From Protopterus annectens (lineage: Eukaryota; Chordata; Ceratodontiformes; Protopteridae), in contig NC_056743.1 of assembly GCF_019279795.1 (NCBI RefSeq), positions 1,782,631,466 through 1,782,695,465 on the forward strand: a stretch of 64,000 bases of DNA. Direction: 5' to 3'. Under the pieces are notes generated by a model. That model did not search any database, was not told where the DNA came from, and saw nothing but the letters and a program-made list of their open reading frames with translations. Positions 25,479 through 36,117 of the stretch are shown piece by piece (within the stretch, counting starts at the first letter, position 1; every line of letters starts with the position of its first letter). The position numbers and the translations under genes were made by a program.

Positions 25479-26142
25479 TCTGTGCCACATGCACATGCCT
25501 GTACTACAAACACATATCTCTACCACATGCACATACAAGTACTACATGCACATGCCTATACTACATACACATATCTCTACCACATGCACATATTTTACTA
25601 TATGCACATATTTGTACCATATACACATATCTCTACCACATGTGCATACCTGTACTTCATACACATATTTCTACCACGCACACATATCTTTACTACATGC
25701 ACATATGTGTACCATATACACTTATCTCTACCACATGTGCATACCTGTACTATATACACATATCTGTACCACATGCACATACATTTACTACAAGCATATA
25801 TTTGTATTATATGCACATATCTCTACATGTGCATACCTGTACTAAATACACATATCTCTACCACAGGAGCATATCTTTACTACATCCACATATCTGTACT
25901 ATATGCACATATCTCTACTACATGTACATATCTGCACCAGATACACATATCTCTACCACACACATATCATTACTACATGCACATTTCTGTACTATATGCA
26001 CATATCTCTGCCATGTGTGCATACCTGTACTACATACACATATCTCTACCACATGCACATATCTATACTATACTATGTGCAATTACCTGCGGTACATACA
26101 CATATATGTAGTATGGCCACATAAATGTACTACGCACATTAT
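25479..26142. repeat. 24-bp minisatellite, ~27 units
   Basis: The unit varies around 'catatctctaccacatgcac' plus four bases, and alternates 'ctacc', 'gtacc' or 'gtact' with 'acatgcac' or 'acatacac'. The 24-base period is a multiple of three, so all three plus-strand frames and one minus frame stay open for hundreds of bases (up to 303 codons at 25,451-26,362). These frames have strictly periodic Thr/Tyr/His/Leu/Cys composition and no domain. I do not regard them as genes. Confidence 0.93.
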
Positions 26143-26406
26143 TATTGGGCAGTGCAGTGGTGCAGTGGTTAGTGTTGTTACCTCACAGCAAGAGGCTCTC
26201 CAGTTTGATTCTCAGCTCAGGTGCCTTGTGTGTGGAGTCTGCATGTCCTCCCTGCATTCGTGTGGGTCTTCTCAGGGTGCTCTGGTTTCTTCCCACATTT
26301 CCAAAAACATGCATCTGCAGCATTTCTTTCCAGGCCTCTGCGGAAAATGGGCTCTGTCCTAGTTGGGCTTTCCTAGTAAACAAATGTTAAATAAATAAAA
26401 TAAAAT
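26143..26406 (+). mobile_element. tRNA-derived SINE of a widespread fish/amphibian type
   Basis: The head 'gtgcagtggttagtgttgt' and 'ctccagtttgattctcagc' are A- and B-box-like. They are followed by 'gtgtggagtctgcatgtcc', 'gtgtgggtcttctcagggt', 'ctctggtttcttcccacat' and 'ccaaaaacatgca', in the order well known in a vertebrate SINE family. The element ends in an (AAATA)-type tail at 26,385-26,406. It interrupts the 24-bp minisatellite, which resumes directly after it. Confidence 0.8.
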
Positions 26407-26495
26407 ATATACTGCATGCACAAATCTATACTGTTTGCACATATGTGTACTACATGCACATATCTGTACTTCAAGCACATGTACATATTTTGCTT
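26407..26495. repeat. 24-bp minisatellite, right-hand remainder
   Basis: Three to four further units ('actgcatgcacaaatctat', 'actacatgcacatatctgt') of the array at 25,479-26,142 continue on the far side of the SINE. Confidence 0.85.
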
Positions 26496-26695
26496 TAGGC
26501 CTTGGTACAAAATGACAAACTGCCCAACTAATTAATGTCAACAAGTTTCTATGGAGAACCCCATATGTTTTATGCCGTTTAAATTTTTGTACCCTTAATT
26601 CATGATATGACATGTTGCTGTGAATTAAGATTATACCATAAATTCCTAAAACAATTTGAACAACAAATGTGTGTAAGTGTATAAGTACAGATTCC

Positions 26696-26926
26696 CTTCA
26701 CAAGTTCAAAGTTTCAAAACTTCGAAGTGCAAATGGTGGAGACCATATAAGATTGAAGTTTTGAAACTTTGAATGTTTGGAATGGAGGTCACCATACAGT
26801 GTTGAACGGGAAAATTACCATTTTTTTCACTGTAATGTGATCTCGGACTTTTTGAACTTTCAAAACTTTGATCTCAAGGTCTCGACCATTTGCAGTTTGA
26901 AGTTTTGAAACTTCAAGCTTGTGAAG
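26696..26926. mobile_element. 231-bp MITE with 49-bp terminal inverted repeats
   Basis: The left end (26,696-26,744, starting 'cttcacaagttcaaagtttc') and the reverse complement of the right end (26,878-26,926, starting 'cttcacaagcttgaagtttc') match at 43 of 49 positions by eye. Each end also contains a small palindrome built from 'gaagtttcaaaacttc', and a related word recurs internally near 26,754-26,775. It has no coding capacity. The flanks 'cagattcc' and 'tagatcca' are only weakly alike, so the target duplication is not established. A (TA)n tract begins 12 bases beyond the right end. Confidence 0.85.
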
Positions 26927-26936
26927 TAGATCCATT

Positions 26937-26937
<1 letters not shown>

Positions 26938-27019
<82 letters not shown>

Positions 27020-27032
27020 ATATATATTTTTT

Positions 27033-27061
<29 letters not shown>
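26938..27061. repeat. (TA)n then (GA)n microsatellite
   Basis: About 44 TA units (one TTTA interruption) to 27,028, then T-rich bases and about 14 GA units at 27,034-27,061. Confidence 0.96.
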
Positions 27062-27066
<5 letters not shown>

Positions 27067-28001
27067 TTTTAATTTCCACTACACCCTCAGCCTCAGACTT
27101 CCTCTCCTCAGCACTTTGTCAACTCATTGTTTCCCCCTCTGTGGCAAGAAATTGACAGATCCTTCCAGGTTGAGAGCCTTGAGTGAGGCAGGAGCCCAGT
27201 GAGACCATTTCTTCCCTTTTGCAGGTATTAGTCAGGTGGGTAAGTCATCACTTATGTGGAGGTCCACCTAACATTCTCCCCATGATTGTAACAATTTAAT
27301 TGGTTATTATCTCTTTAGGAGCCACATGCATACTACACACAGTTGGTCAGCCTTCATGGCTAACATGCAGTGTGGCCATTATCTGACCCCATATCTTTGC
27401 ATAATAGATAGGACCATTACTGCAGCAGGGTGGACTGCTTCCCTCCTCCTCCCTGCCTGACTCCTCCAACATCCAAGCCACTAGTTCAACTCAGACTGAA
27501 CTCAGATCATCTGGACTATAATCAGAGCTTTATCACTCTATGCCATTAATCCAGGCAGATTCTTCATATACTTCATCCCTGATAACAAGCAAAATATTTT
27601 GAAATACTTTGTCTGTCAATGAATTCTCCCTTCTGAAATATTAAAGTCTATAAATGCTTTTGGCTAAAATGGTAAAATCATTTATGCAAAATTCTGCATC
27701 TTGAATCCTGCACATACACATCTGTTCTCACTACCCACACACTTAGAAGGAGATGATAATGCTCCCCACCTATGTAGACTAACCCACAAGGACTCACGGC
27801 ATTTAGAACATAACCTTGCTCTGTGTTTCCATACAGGCTGACCCCTACTACCGCTATTTAATTACTACTTAAAATATCAAGTATTCTACATCATTCCTAA
27901 AAGTATCCACTGAATTAAACTATTTGATTGTCTGAACAGAATCCTTGTAGAAGTAGAAAACTACATTTACCCTTATCATCCCAGCACCAGTGACATGAAC
28001 T
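27062..28001. other. Non-coding stretch, possible SINE near 27.5 kb
   Basis: On the minus strand 'gcatagagtgataaagctc' and 'ctgagttcagtctgag' near 27,480-27,545 loosely resemble a tRNA-derived head. Otherwise nothing is recognised. Confidence 0.35.
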
Positions 28002-28130
<129 letters not shown>

Positions 28131-29164
28131 TTATACAATATAGGCTTGCTATTCATGTGCATAGGTGTGTAAACATTTTAAAAAGTTAAGTTAATTTAGC
28201 TCTTCTGTACCACAGTAATAATCACTTTTTGACTGTGAGTTATGTTGGGCATTCCTAGTCCCAATGTAATATGGGTCTATAATGAAACATCAAGCATTCA
28301 TTAAAATTATTGAACTGAAATGTCTAAATAATATAACATAACATCATCAGCTGAACAAACTGCAGAACAAACCCAAAACACTGATACACAATTGTTTCTG
28401 TTGGAAGCACAGCCCCCCCCCCCCCCCCCCAGTATGCTGACATGGGGTCTCTGCCCTGGCAATCCAGCTCTCTATATTTATGACATCTGAGGCTGCACCA
28501 TCTCAAAGAAGAAGGAAATGTTTTTAAAAACAAACAAAGAAAATGTTCTTCTCTTCTCAACTTTACATCAAACTATAATACCTGCAACAAAGGAAGCCCT
28601 GATGCGCTGAGATGTCAACAAAATGGGAAAGTGACTGTACAGCTGTAATGTTTTGCAATCCAGCAAAAGAACACATGATAAAAGGTGATACTCATGTGAA
28701 ATTTACCCAGCTGGGCTTTGCCTTTACAGGTAAACTGTGCCAAGCCTGCATAAATCCTTCATCAGCCATGGTTGGCCAATGATTATCAGTTTATTTAATG
28801 CATCTGTTAATTTCCTAATAATACAATCTTTCCAGGCTGAATTTTGTAACCATGACTTTAGGACAAGAAAAAAAATACTTAAAATCATTTACTTAAGGTT
28901 GCCAGCAAGATTTGCCAAATTCTGCAGTCTCCTCTGGCTGATGGGTAAGCAGTTATGAGAGTCACACCTCAAGTTAAATTGTTAAAGTTCATCATAACAT
29001 CTGTGTGCTCCACGCCTCTCACTTTTTGCTTATTTCTACACATTTAGGGTCTTAATCCCCTGCTAGTGGGAGAATCATCCACTGGCTAAGTCACTCTGAA
29101 ACTGTTAACCTGATAGCACATTTATAGCAAATGGTAACTAAAGATAACTAAATAAAATTAAACA
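28131..29164. other. Non-coding stretch with a C20 run
   Basis: A homopolymer of about 20 C lies at 28,411-28,430. No gene is recognised up to the probable gypsy LTR. Confidence 0.45.
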
Positions 29165-29455
29165 CTTTTCAAAGCACAAGCCAAATACTTAGTGACGCTT
29201 GTCTTGTTTTACAAGTGAAGATGAACTGGTGGAGTAGTTCTTTTATATGCTTTATTGCAAAGAAACATGTCAGGATGGATAGCAGCAGTACAAAATATAA
29301 TAAAATTGATTAACTGACAAACTACACAGACATGCATGCTTACATCTCAACAGTTTACTACAAAATGGTAGTCAGGCTCGCACGTGGTCAGTATTTATAC
29401 ACTTGTGCAAGCCCATGGAAGGCTTCTTAAAGGTATGCATGCATACTGATCTACA
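29165..29455 (-). repeat. Probable 3' LTR of the Ty3/gypsy element
   Basis: On the minus strand, a purine-rich tract 'aaagagcgagga' is followed by TGTAGATCAG at 29,455, as expected for a polypurine tract plus a TG-starting LTR. Within it are a TATA-like 'gtataaatactga' (near 29,393) and a polyadenylation signal AATAAA (near 29,265). The far end is uncertain (an AACA-type end near 29,110-29,165). No second LTR is available in the window for comparison, so this rests on position and signals only. Confidence 0.5.
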
Positions 29456-29544
29456 TCCTCGCTCTTTAATTAATTGCCTGTAAAAAATAATGACACTTGA
29501 ATAAGACATGCAATTATGCAAACACTAAGAAATAAACGCAATGT

Positions 29545-29862
29545 TCATGTCCAAGTTGCCGTGTATCTGGAACATGGTCTGGAAATGCAACCTGATCTAG
29601 TGATAGAGCAATTTGAACTGGGTTTAGCAACAGGAACAGTCACTGGTGAACAACTTGGTTCAGGAGATTCAGGATTCTTCTCAGGAACAAGGATATTTAC
29701 TGGAATGTCCTCTGGAACCTGAATACTGGATAACTCACGCTGAGATATAGAGTCTTTTTCACAGGTAAGATGTTCTGATACAGGCTCGGTACCAAATGTT
29801 TCCAATTCCACCTAAATTCTACTCCTTGTGATTCCACAATGTACAATCTCAGCTCTGAACAT
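29545..29862 (-). pseudogene. Ty3/gypsy integrase C-terminal end (separated from the rest)
   Basis: On the minus strand from 29,862 the DNA encodes a block with LYIVESQGVEF followed by a WNWKHL-like segment. This corresponds to the conserved 'SYIVES..G..YRRNR.HL' end of gypsy integrases. A frameshift follows, then a Pro/Glu/Ser-rich tail (PVSEHLTCEKDS onward) and the closing TRSGCISRPCSRYTATW, similar to the RSGR.-.PP.RY ending of many gypsy pol proteins. The rest of the integrase lies 29.7 kb away at 59,551-60,433. The two parts join in frame if the intervening DNA and one ATA are removed. Confidence 0.85.
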
Positions 29863-29865
29863 ATA
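29863..29865. repeat. Target-site duplication ATA, left copy
   Basis: ATA directly before the left inverted repeat; the partner is at 59,548-59,550. Three-base duplications are characteristic of PIF/Harbinger insertion. The match is supported by the exact restoration of the interrupted gypsy reading frame. Confidence 0.85.
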
Positions 29866-29882
29866 CCCTGGGATTCAATAAA
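29866..29882 (+). repeat. Left terminal inverted repeat
   Basis: CCCTGGGATTCAATAAA. It is followed at once by a perfect 16-bp-arm hairpin. A similar word, 'cctgggattctataaa', also occurs internally at about 33,892-33,908, perhaps the end of another copy. Confidence 0.8.
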
Positions 29883-30263
29883 CTCTGTGCAAGAATAGCA
29901 CTATTCTTGCACAGAGTGGTTCATATCTGTATAGCACAGCAGCGCGCCTTGCATATTCATGAAGGTGCGCTGCTGTTCAACTTATATGGACACGAACCAT
30001 GAACGAGTGCAAGGGGCGTGTTCAAGTAGTGCACTGACATTGTACATGCCCCCTGCACTCAGAAAGTGCCATACAGCACTTTCTAATAGGATCTGGCATA
30101 ATATTAGAGAATTACTCTTAATATTATGCCAGTATTTCAGTATCCACTGTCACTGAAATTAAATAAATGACCATTTTAGTGTCCACGGAATTGAAATAAA
30201 CATGGCATCAGGAAATCAATGCAAGGGGTGTGTGACAGGTTCTGTGACGCACACCCTGCATTG
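29883..30263. repeat. Array of six consecutive hairpins at the left transposon end
   Basis: In order: CTCTGTGCAAGAATAG (29,883-29,898) with its perfect complement at 29,901-29,916; AGCAGCGCGCCTT (29,938-29,950) with AAGGTGCGCTGCT (29,961-29,973); GAGTGCAAGGGGCGTGT (30,005-30,021) with its complement at 30,044-30,060; AGAAAGTGC with GCACTTTCT (30,061-30,083); CTGGCATAATATTA (30,093-30,106) with its complement at about 30,118-30,132; CAATGCAAGGGGTGTGTGAC (30,217-30,236) with an imperfect complement ending at 30,263. No coding capacity. Confidence 0.85.
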
Positions 30264-30299
30264 TAAAAGTGCCATACAACACCTCCACAACCTGCTAAA

Positions 30300-30660
30300 G
30301 CAATAAATGTGTGCAACTGCACAAATAATGGGGGATAAATCCCTCAAAAGGGGCACAACATATTTATTGCCCCGCAAACTTAGAAAGTTGATAGTAAACA
30401 GGTCATGCATTAGCATGAATTACCGAAGGATAGAGGTCTGAAAGCAAATGTATGCCAATATTCCCTGACAGCAGTCCATGTGGACAAAGGCACAAATAAT
30501 AAGGGGGGAACAATAAAATAGGGACACCTCTGAAAAATTGCCCTCATACTCTTAGAAAGTTGATAGAAAACAGGATATGTATTAGAAAGAGTCCCTGAAG
30601 GAGAGAAGCCTGAAAGCCAAATGAATGCCATTATTTCCAGATTGTAGTCCTTAATGACTT
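30300..30660 (+). repeat. Two tandem ~170-bp units related to the CATACCTCTCAAC MITE
   Basis: Both units run 'gcacaaataat', 'acttagaaagttgatag' or 'ctcttagaaagttgatag', 'aacagg', 'tgaaagc.aa', 'aatgcca' and end in 'cagtcc' or 'tagtcc' (about 30,310-30,477 and 30,485-30,651). The same words occur in the degraded MITE at 17.5 kb, so this is probably a duplicated, decayed MITE inside the transposon end. Confidence 0.55.
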
Positions 30661-30840
30661 ATCAGACCACCACAAAACTCACTTATATGATCTAATGATA
30701 TAATAATAATATTATATATTTTTTCTAGAGTAAAGAATGTTTATGCATAGCTAAGCGGGTGTGCAGATTATGGCCCTCCGCTTACCATAGCTTAAACATC
30801 CCATAGGAAATAAATACAAATATGCAGGTGAACTTTCCAA

Positions 30841-30915
30841 GCTGAGATAGTGTAGTGGTTAGAGTCCCAGCTTTACATGCAGGTGTTCGTGGTTTGAGTG
30901 CCAAGACAGGCAGCT
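30841..30915 (+). mobile_element. tRNA-like SINE head
   Basis: 'tagtgtagtggttagagtc', a loop region and 'gttcgtggtttgagtgcc' form A- and B-box-like blocks at the normal spacing. The stretch is not a convincing tRNA gene because the acceptor stem does not pair well. Confidence 0.5.
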
Positions 30916-31477
30916 TATTTTTCTATAGGAAAGTAGTGTTAAAATTATTTTTGTAAACTTAAATTATGTAGCAACTGTTTTTTGCCAACCAGGGTAGTGT
31001 AGCCTGTGTACAATAAGTGTAAGTGCATATAACATGTGAAACTACCCATGTAAACACAAGTGCCCAATACAGTATAGTCACACCCCTTGCCAATGTAAGG
31101 AAAGGACACAGTGGGATGTCATGTAAAGTATATGATATACACTTAATAAATGAAAGCAATCCTCTGACATATTAAAGAAATTAAAAGTGAGCAATGGTTA
31201 GAAATGCTCAACTATGCTTAGCAAGTGTAACCATTGCTAAGATGTGATTGCTAAGCAGCAGGTAGCTCAGCTAAGTGGATTTGTGCACAGTTAAACACTG
31301 CTCAATACCTTTTCCTTTATGTAGTGTTAAAACCTTCAGCGGATTTGCACACTGCTTAGTGGAGCTTAAACTTTTCAAAATGGTCCAATGACAGCAAAGG
31401 ATGGGAATATCCCACTATTTAAATGGCACAGGTGGGAATACAGCCATAATCTGTTGTAGTCCATCTATGCAGATACA

Positions 31478-31798
31478 ATGGCTGGCGTTGAAGAGAGAGA
31501 GCACTTCCTGGTGCAACACTGAAGCATTCGGGAGTCCATGATCATGGCTGGACTCCTAGTAAAAAACCAAGAAGAGAGACTGCTACAGGTCCAATACCAG
31601 GGCTCCCAATACAAAGTGGTGGCCTGGGACCATCTCGCATGTGACCTCATCAGTGCTACTTGCATGCCCCGGACTGGTGAGCAGGTATGGCACCACTATG
31701 CTGACCTAAAGCAGAGGAAGAGGGCTCTCTTGAACCAGTGTATCCAAGATGGATGGGCCCAAAATGCTGCAGTAGTGTGTAAATATCATTATTAAGTA
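31478..31798 (+). pseudogene. Harbinger accessory Myb/SANT-like protein, N-terminal exon
   Basis: The frame from ATG 31,478 contains an early in-frame TGA (31,520). It then stays open from 31,538 to 31,795. It shows an aromatic and helical pattern ending in a WDHLACDLISA and GEQVWHHYADLKQRKRALL block. This resembles the last two helices of the Myb/SANT-like domain in accessory proteins of PIF/Harbinger transposons (the '.eQVr.r..dLk.r.r' signature). Such proteins bind DNA and help the transposase into the nucleus. The frame stops just after a GTGTGTAAAT splice-donor-like site, so a downstream exon, perhaps at 37.17-37.49 kb, is plausible. Assignment is by pattern, not by a search. Confidence 0.55.
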
Positions 31799-33238
31799 GT
31801 CTGTAGCAAATACTAGCCTGAGAATGTGATAGACAGAGATGCATAATGTGCATACCTCTCAACCTGAAAACATCAAAAATTTGGACAAGGCCCATGAAAA
31901 ATAGCTACAAATCTGTACACTGATTAACATAAAATTTGCGTACATAATTACGTAACTTGACCCACTCCAGTGGAATTGTGGGATACCAACTTTCAAACAC
32001 AAACTGATGAACAGACAACCAAAACATGGCACCAAAGTCCCCCTGCAGCCATTCCAATGTCCCATTACCTGGCTGTTTCACCCAATTTATCATAAACACT
32101 AATATGTGCATATTGCTTTACTTCTACAATGATTATTTGGATTTTATTTTTACATTTTATAGCACAATGCACAAACACTAATAGACATCTGCTAAACAAA
32201 GCAATACTGTCTCACAATGAAAATAGACTTGGCATTAAAATGTTTCTGTCCTTGAAACTCACATTCATTGAAACAGCAATGAAACCCACACTACATCCAA
32301 AGAAAATGCATCTGGTCAGTGGTGGATAAAGATTACCTTTGGGCTGTTTTCAAAATCATAGGCCCCCTTGCACACAGAACAAGAAACATACATGTGTTCT
32401 TTGATATACCTTCCTGACTTTATTAAATTATATTCCTTGTATAACACAGGCTTGCTAGAAAGGCTTGCTATACTTCAGCACTTTCCTACTATGCAAGGCT
32501 TTTTGTGAGTCAGATTAATCTGTGTGGCTTGGAGAATCTCTTCCTAGTGGGTCATATATGAGATGTTATGAACTTGGGAGATGTTACAGGCTTGGGATGG
32601 CTAGGTTCATGGATGTGTTAGAGCAATAATTCTCACAAGCTTAACAACCACTGGTTCAAAGGTAAATTAATTTGTTCATTGCAGAGCATTCTGTGTACTA
32701 AATTTAAGGGATGTTGAGATTCAATTACATAATCCGTATGGAGAAGTTCCTGAAGTTGATATGGGTATGTGATGTTATGAATCCCATTGTTTTACTGGGT
32801 GAACTACTGCTTAAGTTCTTATCAGCTGGTTCCTCCTTATGGGACAGAAGACTACCACTATCTCCTTCCCACTTTCTCCTGCCATTTTTAATATTGTTCC
32901 CATTTGATAAGAAAACACACTCTTTCTCCATCTACACTTTTGCTGAGGACTGTTTCTACTTTGTTAGGTTAAATCGTTTTTGTATGGTTGGAGCAGAATG
33001 CTTAGTGTGAGAGATTTGGTGCTATGTACTGTTGTTCTTTTCTTGCCTCCCTTTTCCCCAGTGTAGAAAGAACATTATCTATTTACTGAATTGTTGTACT
33101 TTGTGTCAGGCTAAACACTGGAAGTTGCATTGTTCTATATGGCTTTGCATTCTCAACCAAAGTTGCTGTGAAATAAGTTAATTTTTTTTTAACAGGAAAG
33201 TGTCAGCTGTTACTAGATAAGGTATTATGTTTGATGGA

Positions 33239-33241
<3 letters not shown>
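31799..33241. other. Non-coding, with a MITE 5' fragment and a dispersed repeat
   Basis: The CATACCTCTCAAC end of the MITE family starts at 31,850 and is followed by 'atttggacaaggcccatga', a 5' fragment of about 100 bases. At 32,392-32,470 lies the second copy of the repeat also present at 16.74 kb. Upstream, 'gtcagtggtggataaagat' may be the start of an unidentified repeat. No gene is recognised. Confidence 0.45.

Positions 33242-33300
<59 letters not shown>
33242..33300. repeat. (TA)n microsatellite
   Basis: About 25 TA units with a GTA interruption near the right end. Confidence 0.95.
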
Positions 33301-34309
33301 CCTGCTAACCATGATCCAAGCCAGAGGCAAAAATGGAAACACATAACATTCCAAAAAATATAAAAACAGTATAGCAATCAAATCAGTATGTAGGAAACAA
33401 CAGAAATAAATATGTCAAATGGTGAAACACTGGTGCATTCAGTATAGAAAGGTCCTTGAGAAGGACTTTTTATTACAGTATATGGTTCTGTGACTGAGAA
33501 GCTTTGCAGACATGGTAATGCTTTTTAAGGGACCTCTGTTTAATCATTTTCATATATTAAGAAAAGAGTAACTTTGCAGCCATGCTAACTTCTTCTAAGT
33601 TGCCACTGTGTAATTATTTTTTTTTTACTTATGGTAGGAAAGCAAAATCCCCCGACTGCATATGCACTTAGAAAGATGTCAGACAATAACATAAATGCTT
33701 TGAATCCTGACACAGAGTGGACATAAAGGCTCCCGACCTACCAGCTCATCTCTGGGTATTCAGCTTGTCAGATTTTTCGTAATCTAATTCATAACCTGCA
33801 GATCAAACACTTTTTTTTGCCAGTCTTTAGATTTGACAGGGAATGCAGGAATTCTGGGTACTTGCTGATGTTCTTTATCTCTTGATACTAAAGAATAAAA
33901 TCCTGGGATTCTATAAACAAGTACTTATCACCTTAAGAAATACTTTCAAAATAGCCATTACAAGGTGTAACACAATGTTCCACAGACAAAAACTATCTAG
34001 TCTCCCTAATCAATGTTAAGAGGACCTGGTGAGAACTTAATAAAGTCAGGAGAAAACTTTAATCTTCTAGGAGCCCTCCTACTAATGTTTTTTTCCTTCC
34101 TGAAGATTAAAAAATAATTACTAAACATTATCCACACTGGACTGCCCATTAGTTAGCCTAATCCTTGACATCTCAGCTTATTCATCTTAAAAAGTATCAG
34201 GCAAACTAATTAAAAAATCTATGATGCTCTTCTAAATCACAGACAATATGGAAATAGCAGTATTTTTTGCTATTATTTTATACATTTATTAAGCAGGTAA
34301 TCCACTGAA
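33301..34309. other. Non-coding stretch
   Basis: Apart from the terminal-repeat-like word 'cctgggattctataaa' near 33,892-33,908, nothing is recognised. Confidence 0.4.
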
Positions 34310-34460
34310 CCAAGTGTCCCTTTTCCCAGATCGTCTGGAAGCACTGAATGGTTAGGTGTCTTGGTGACTAACACAGTAAATGAATGGAGGTTGAAGGAAT
34401 CAAACCCTATACTCTGGGCTACAGGAAACAACTTCTTAACAGCTCATAGCTTTAATCCTG
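34310..34460 (-). mobile_element. MIR/CORE-SINE-like element
   Basis: On the minus strand, 'ctgttaagaagttgtttcc' and the B-box-like 'agggtttgattccttcaac' (34,388-34,408) are followed by 'tgtgttagtcaccaagaca' and 'cctaacc' (34,345-34,375). The latter is a diverged form of the CORE block seen in the element at 18.78 kb. Confidence 0.5.
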
Positions 34461-34856
34461 TATGATAACTACCAAACAAAGTGCACAGTATCTTCATGTG
34501 GTTCATAAAACTGTGCAAAGACTATGATGTGCACCCTCGCTGTTTTTTAATAACCTCATTCTTTCACAAAGTATGTTATCTGCCCTCTGGAGAGAAGCCA
34601 ACATCTTTTATCTCCTAAACATAATTTATCTATTACCTCCTAGACTTGTTTTCTTCATGCCTGCACCAATTACATATTTTAAAGGTTGTCTACTTAAATA
34701 TCAAATTCTGCTTAGGTATTAGAAAGGCTGGGTCTATTATTAGCTGTTCTTCATATATGAAGGGAGCATGGAGTACCACCATTTTCTGTCTCTTCTACTT
34801 GTTTTGTCTTTGCAGTCAGATGTAAGGTAGCAGTTAGCTTCCTACCTGAAGCAGCT
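34461..34856. other. Non-coding stretch
   Basis: Nothing recognised. Confidence 0.4.
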
Positions 34857-35045
34857 CATAACGCAAGTCCTTTCCGCTCCACTCACACAAGCTCTGCAGC
34901 AGTAGTAGTATCCAGAACCATAACACAAGTCCTTCTTGTTCTGCTCGCACAAGCTCTGAAGCAGTATTAAGTAATATCCAGATCCTGAAGATAATGCAAG
35001 TCCCTTCCTGAAGCCTTCCCACTCGCACAAGCTCTGCACAGATGC
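34857..35045. repeat. Three tandem ~60-70-bp units
   Basis: Each unit contains 'ataa.gcaagtcc' or 'ataacacaagtcc', then 'ctcacacaagctctg' or 'ctcgcacaagctctg', then 'agcagta' and 'atccaga'. Units start near 34,857, 34,918 and 34,990. The overlapping minus-strand frames are repeat translations. Confidence 0.75.
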
Positions 35046-35123
35046 CAGACACTTCTCGCTCACAGATCCAGTCATGCAGCCAGCAGGAAATGAGCCCTTG
35101 AGCTCAATTCCGGCAGGTTGATG

Positions 35124-35159
35124 GAGCTGACGTCATTGTGCATGTGATGACGTCAGCTC
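35124..35159. repeat. 36-bp palindrome carrying two CRE octamers
   Basis: GAGCTGACGTCA (35,124-35,135) and TGACGTCAGCTC (35,148-35,159) are perfect inverted arms around a 12-base loop. Each arm contains TGACGTCA, the consensus octamer bound by CREB/ATF factors. There is no adjacent gene, so a regulatory role is not shown; it may simply be the tip of a hairpin element. Confidence 0.7.
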
Positions 35160-35195
35160 AAAAATGCAGAAAAAAAATTAAAAACGAAAGCTGTG

Positions 35196-36117
35196 AAAAA
35201 TCAGAAATGAAGGGGTGCCACTTGGTAATCATGGCACCCCATTATTTGACCCCAAAACTCTGTAAAAAACAAGTATTTCAGTATAGTTGGGAGGTATGAT
35301 AATGTGTGTTTTTCTCCCCTACAGCTGCAGCAGAGAGGGCTGTGAATATTGAAGCCCACAGTAACAGACTGCTGAAGCTGCCCTGACAGGCTGGTGAGTA
35401 CAAATCTATTTTGCAGTATATAGTCCAAATAGCTAAGAAGGAGTACATTGCATACTGCTAGTAGATATACTCTTACTGTGCAAACTAAATAAATATAAAT
35501 AAATATAAAAGTCTGACTAACTAATATTGATGTGAAATAAAGACAATTCACAAAAAAACTGTTTATTCTGATAAGTTCTTGTAGACATATATAATGCACT
35601 AATCCGTGAACCCTAAATAGTAATGTGTAAAGTATAAAACTGTGTTCCATGAAACATTGCTTGTGTTAACCTTTGCTTTCCAGATTGTAGTAATCCAAAG
35701 GATTAATGCACAGTACAATAATTATCTGTAATGCATGAGTCACAGGATTTCAAGTTCAGACTGTCTAACCAAGAGAATATTAGAAAGAAACCAGGAAAAC
35801 AAGGAGCAGCAGTTCCCAAGTAGCTCATTGTGATGAAAAATAGCTTAGTTGTTAATTTTGCACACCCAGACGTGGTTCAGATCCAGGAAGTGGTGCTAAG
35901 ATGTGTGCAAATCTACATACAAGGAATCATGAATAAATGTAAAAACAGTCAGGTAGTATTAACATAAATTTTTCCCACAGGTTTTACAGGTAAGGAAATG
36001 TTGATAGTAGCTGTATGAAGAATATACTAATAAACTGTGTACAACTGTTCAATTGTCACACCACATGCCTGCAAATGACAGCAGGTTAGGTACATACAAT
36101 ATGCACGCTTCCCAAAT
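35196..36117. other. Non-coding stretch with a MITE right-end remnant
   Basis: At 35,210-35,298, a small hairpin ('ggggtgccacttgg' with 'catggcacccc') and 'gttgggaggtatg' resemble the right end of the CATACCTCTCAAC MITE family. Nothing else is recognised. The open frame 35,201-35,650 (minus) has no recognisable domain. Confidence 0.4.

Noticed and set aside
25451..26362. 303-codon open frame as a repeat protein gene
   Set aside because: It is the in-frame translation of a 24-bp minisatellite and runs on into a SINE; all other frames of the array are open too.
25479..26495. CRISPR array
   Set aside because: The repeats are contiguous and variable, with no unique spacers, and the DNA is eukaryotic.
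29516..29722. Plus-strand frame at the gypsy integrase end
   Set aside because: The minus strand carries the recognisable integrase C-terminus; the plus frame is its shadow.
33892..33908. Alternative left end of the giant transposon
   Set aside because: It resembles the terminal repeat, but no matching right end or duplication was found and the frame-restoring boundary is clearly at 29,866.
35201..35650. 149-codon minus-strand frame
   Set aside because: No recognisable domain; it overlaps a MITE remnant and AT-rich DNA.
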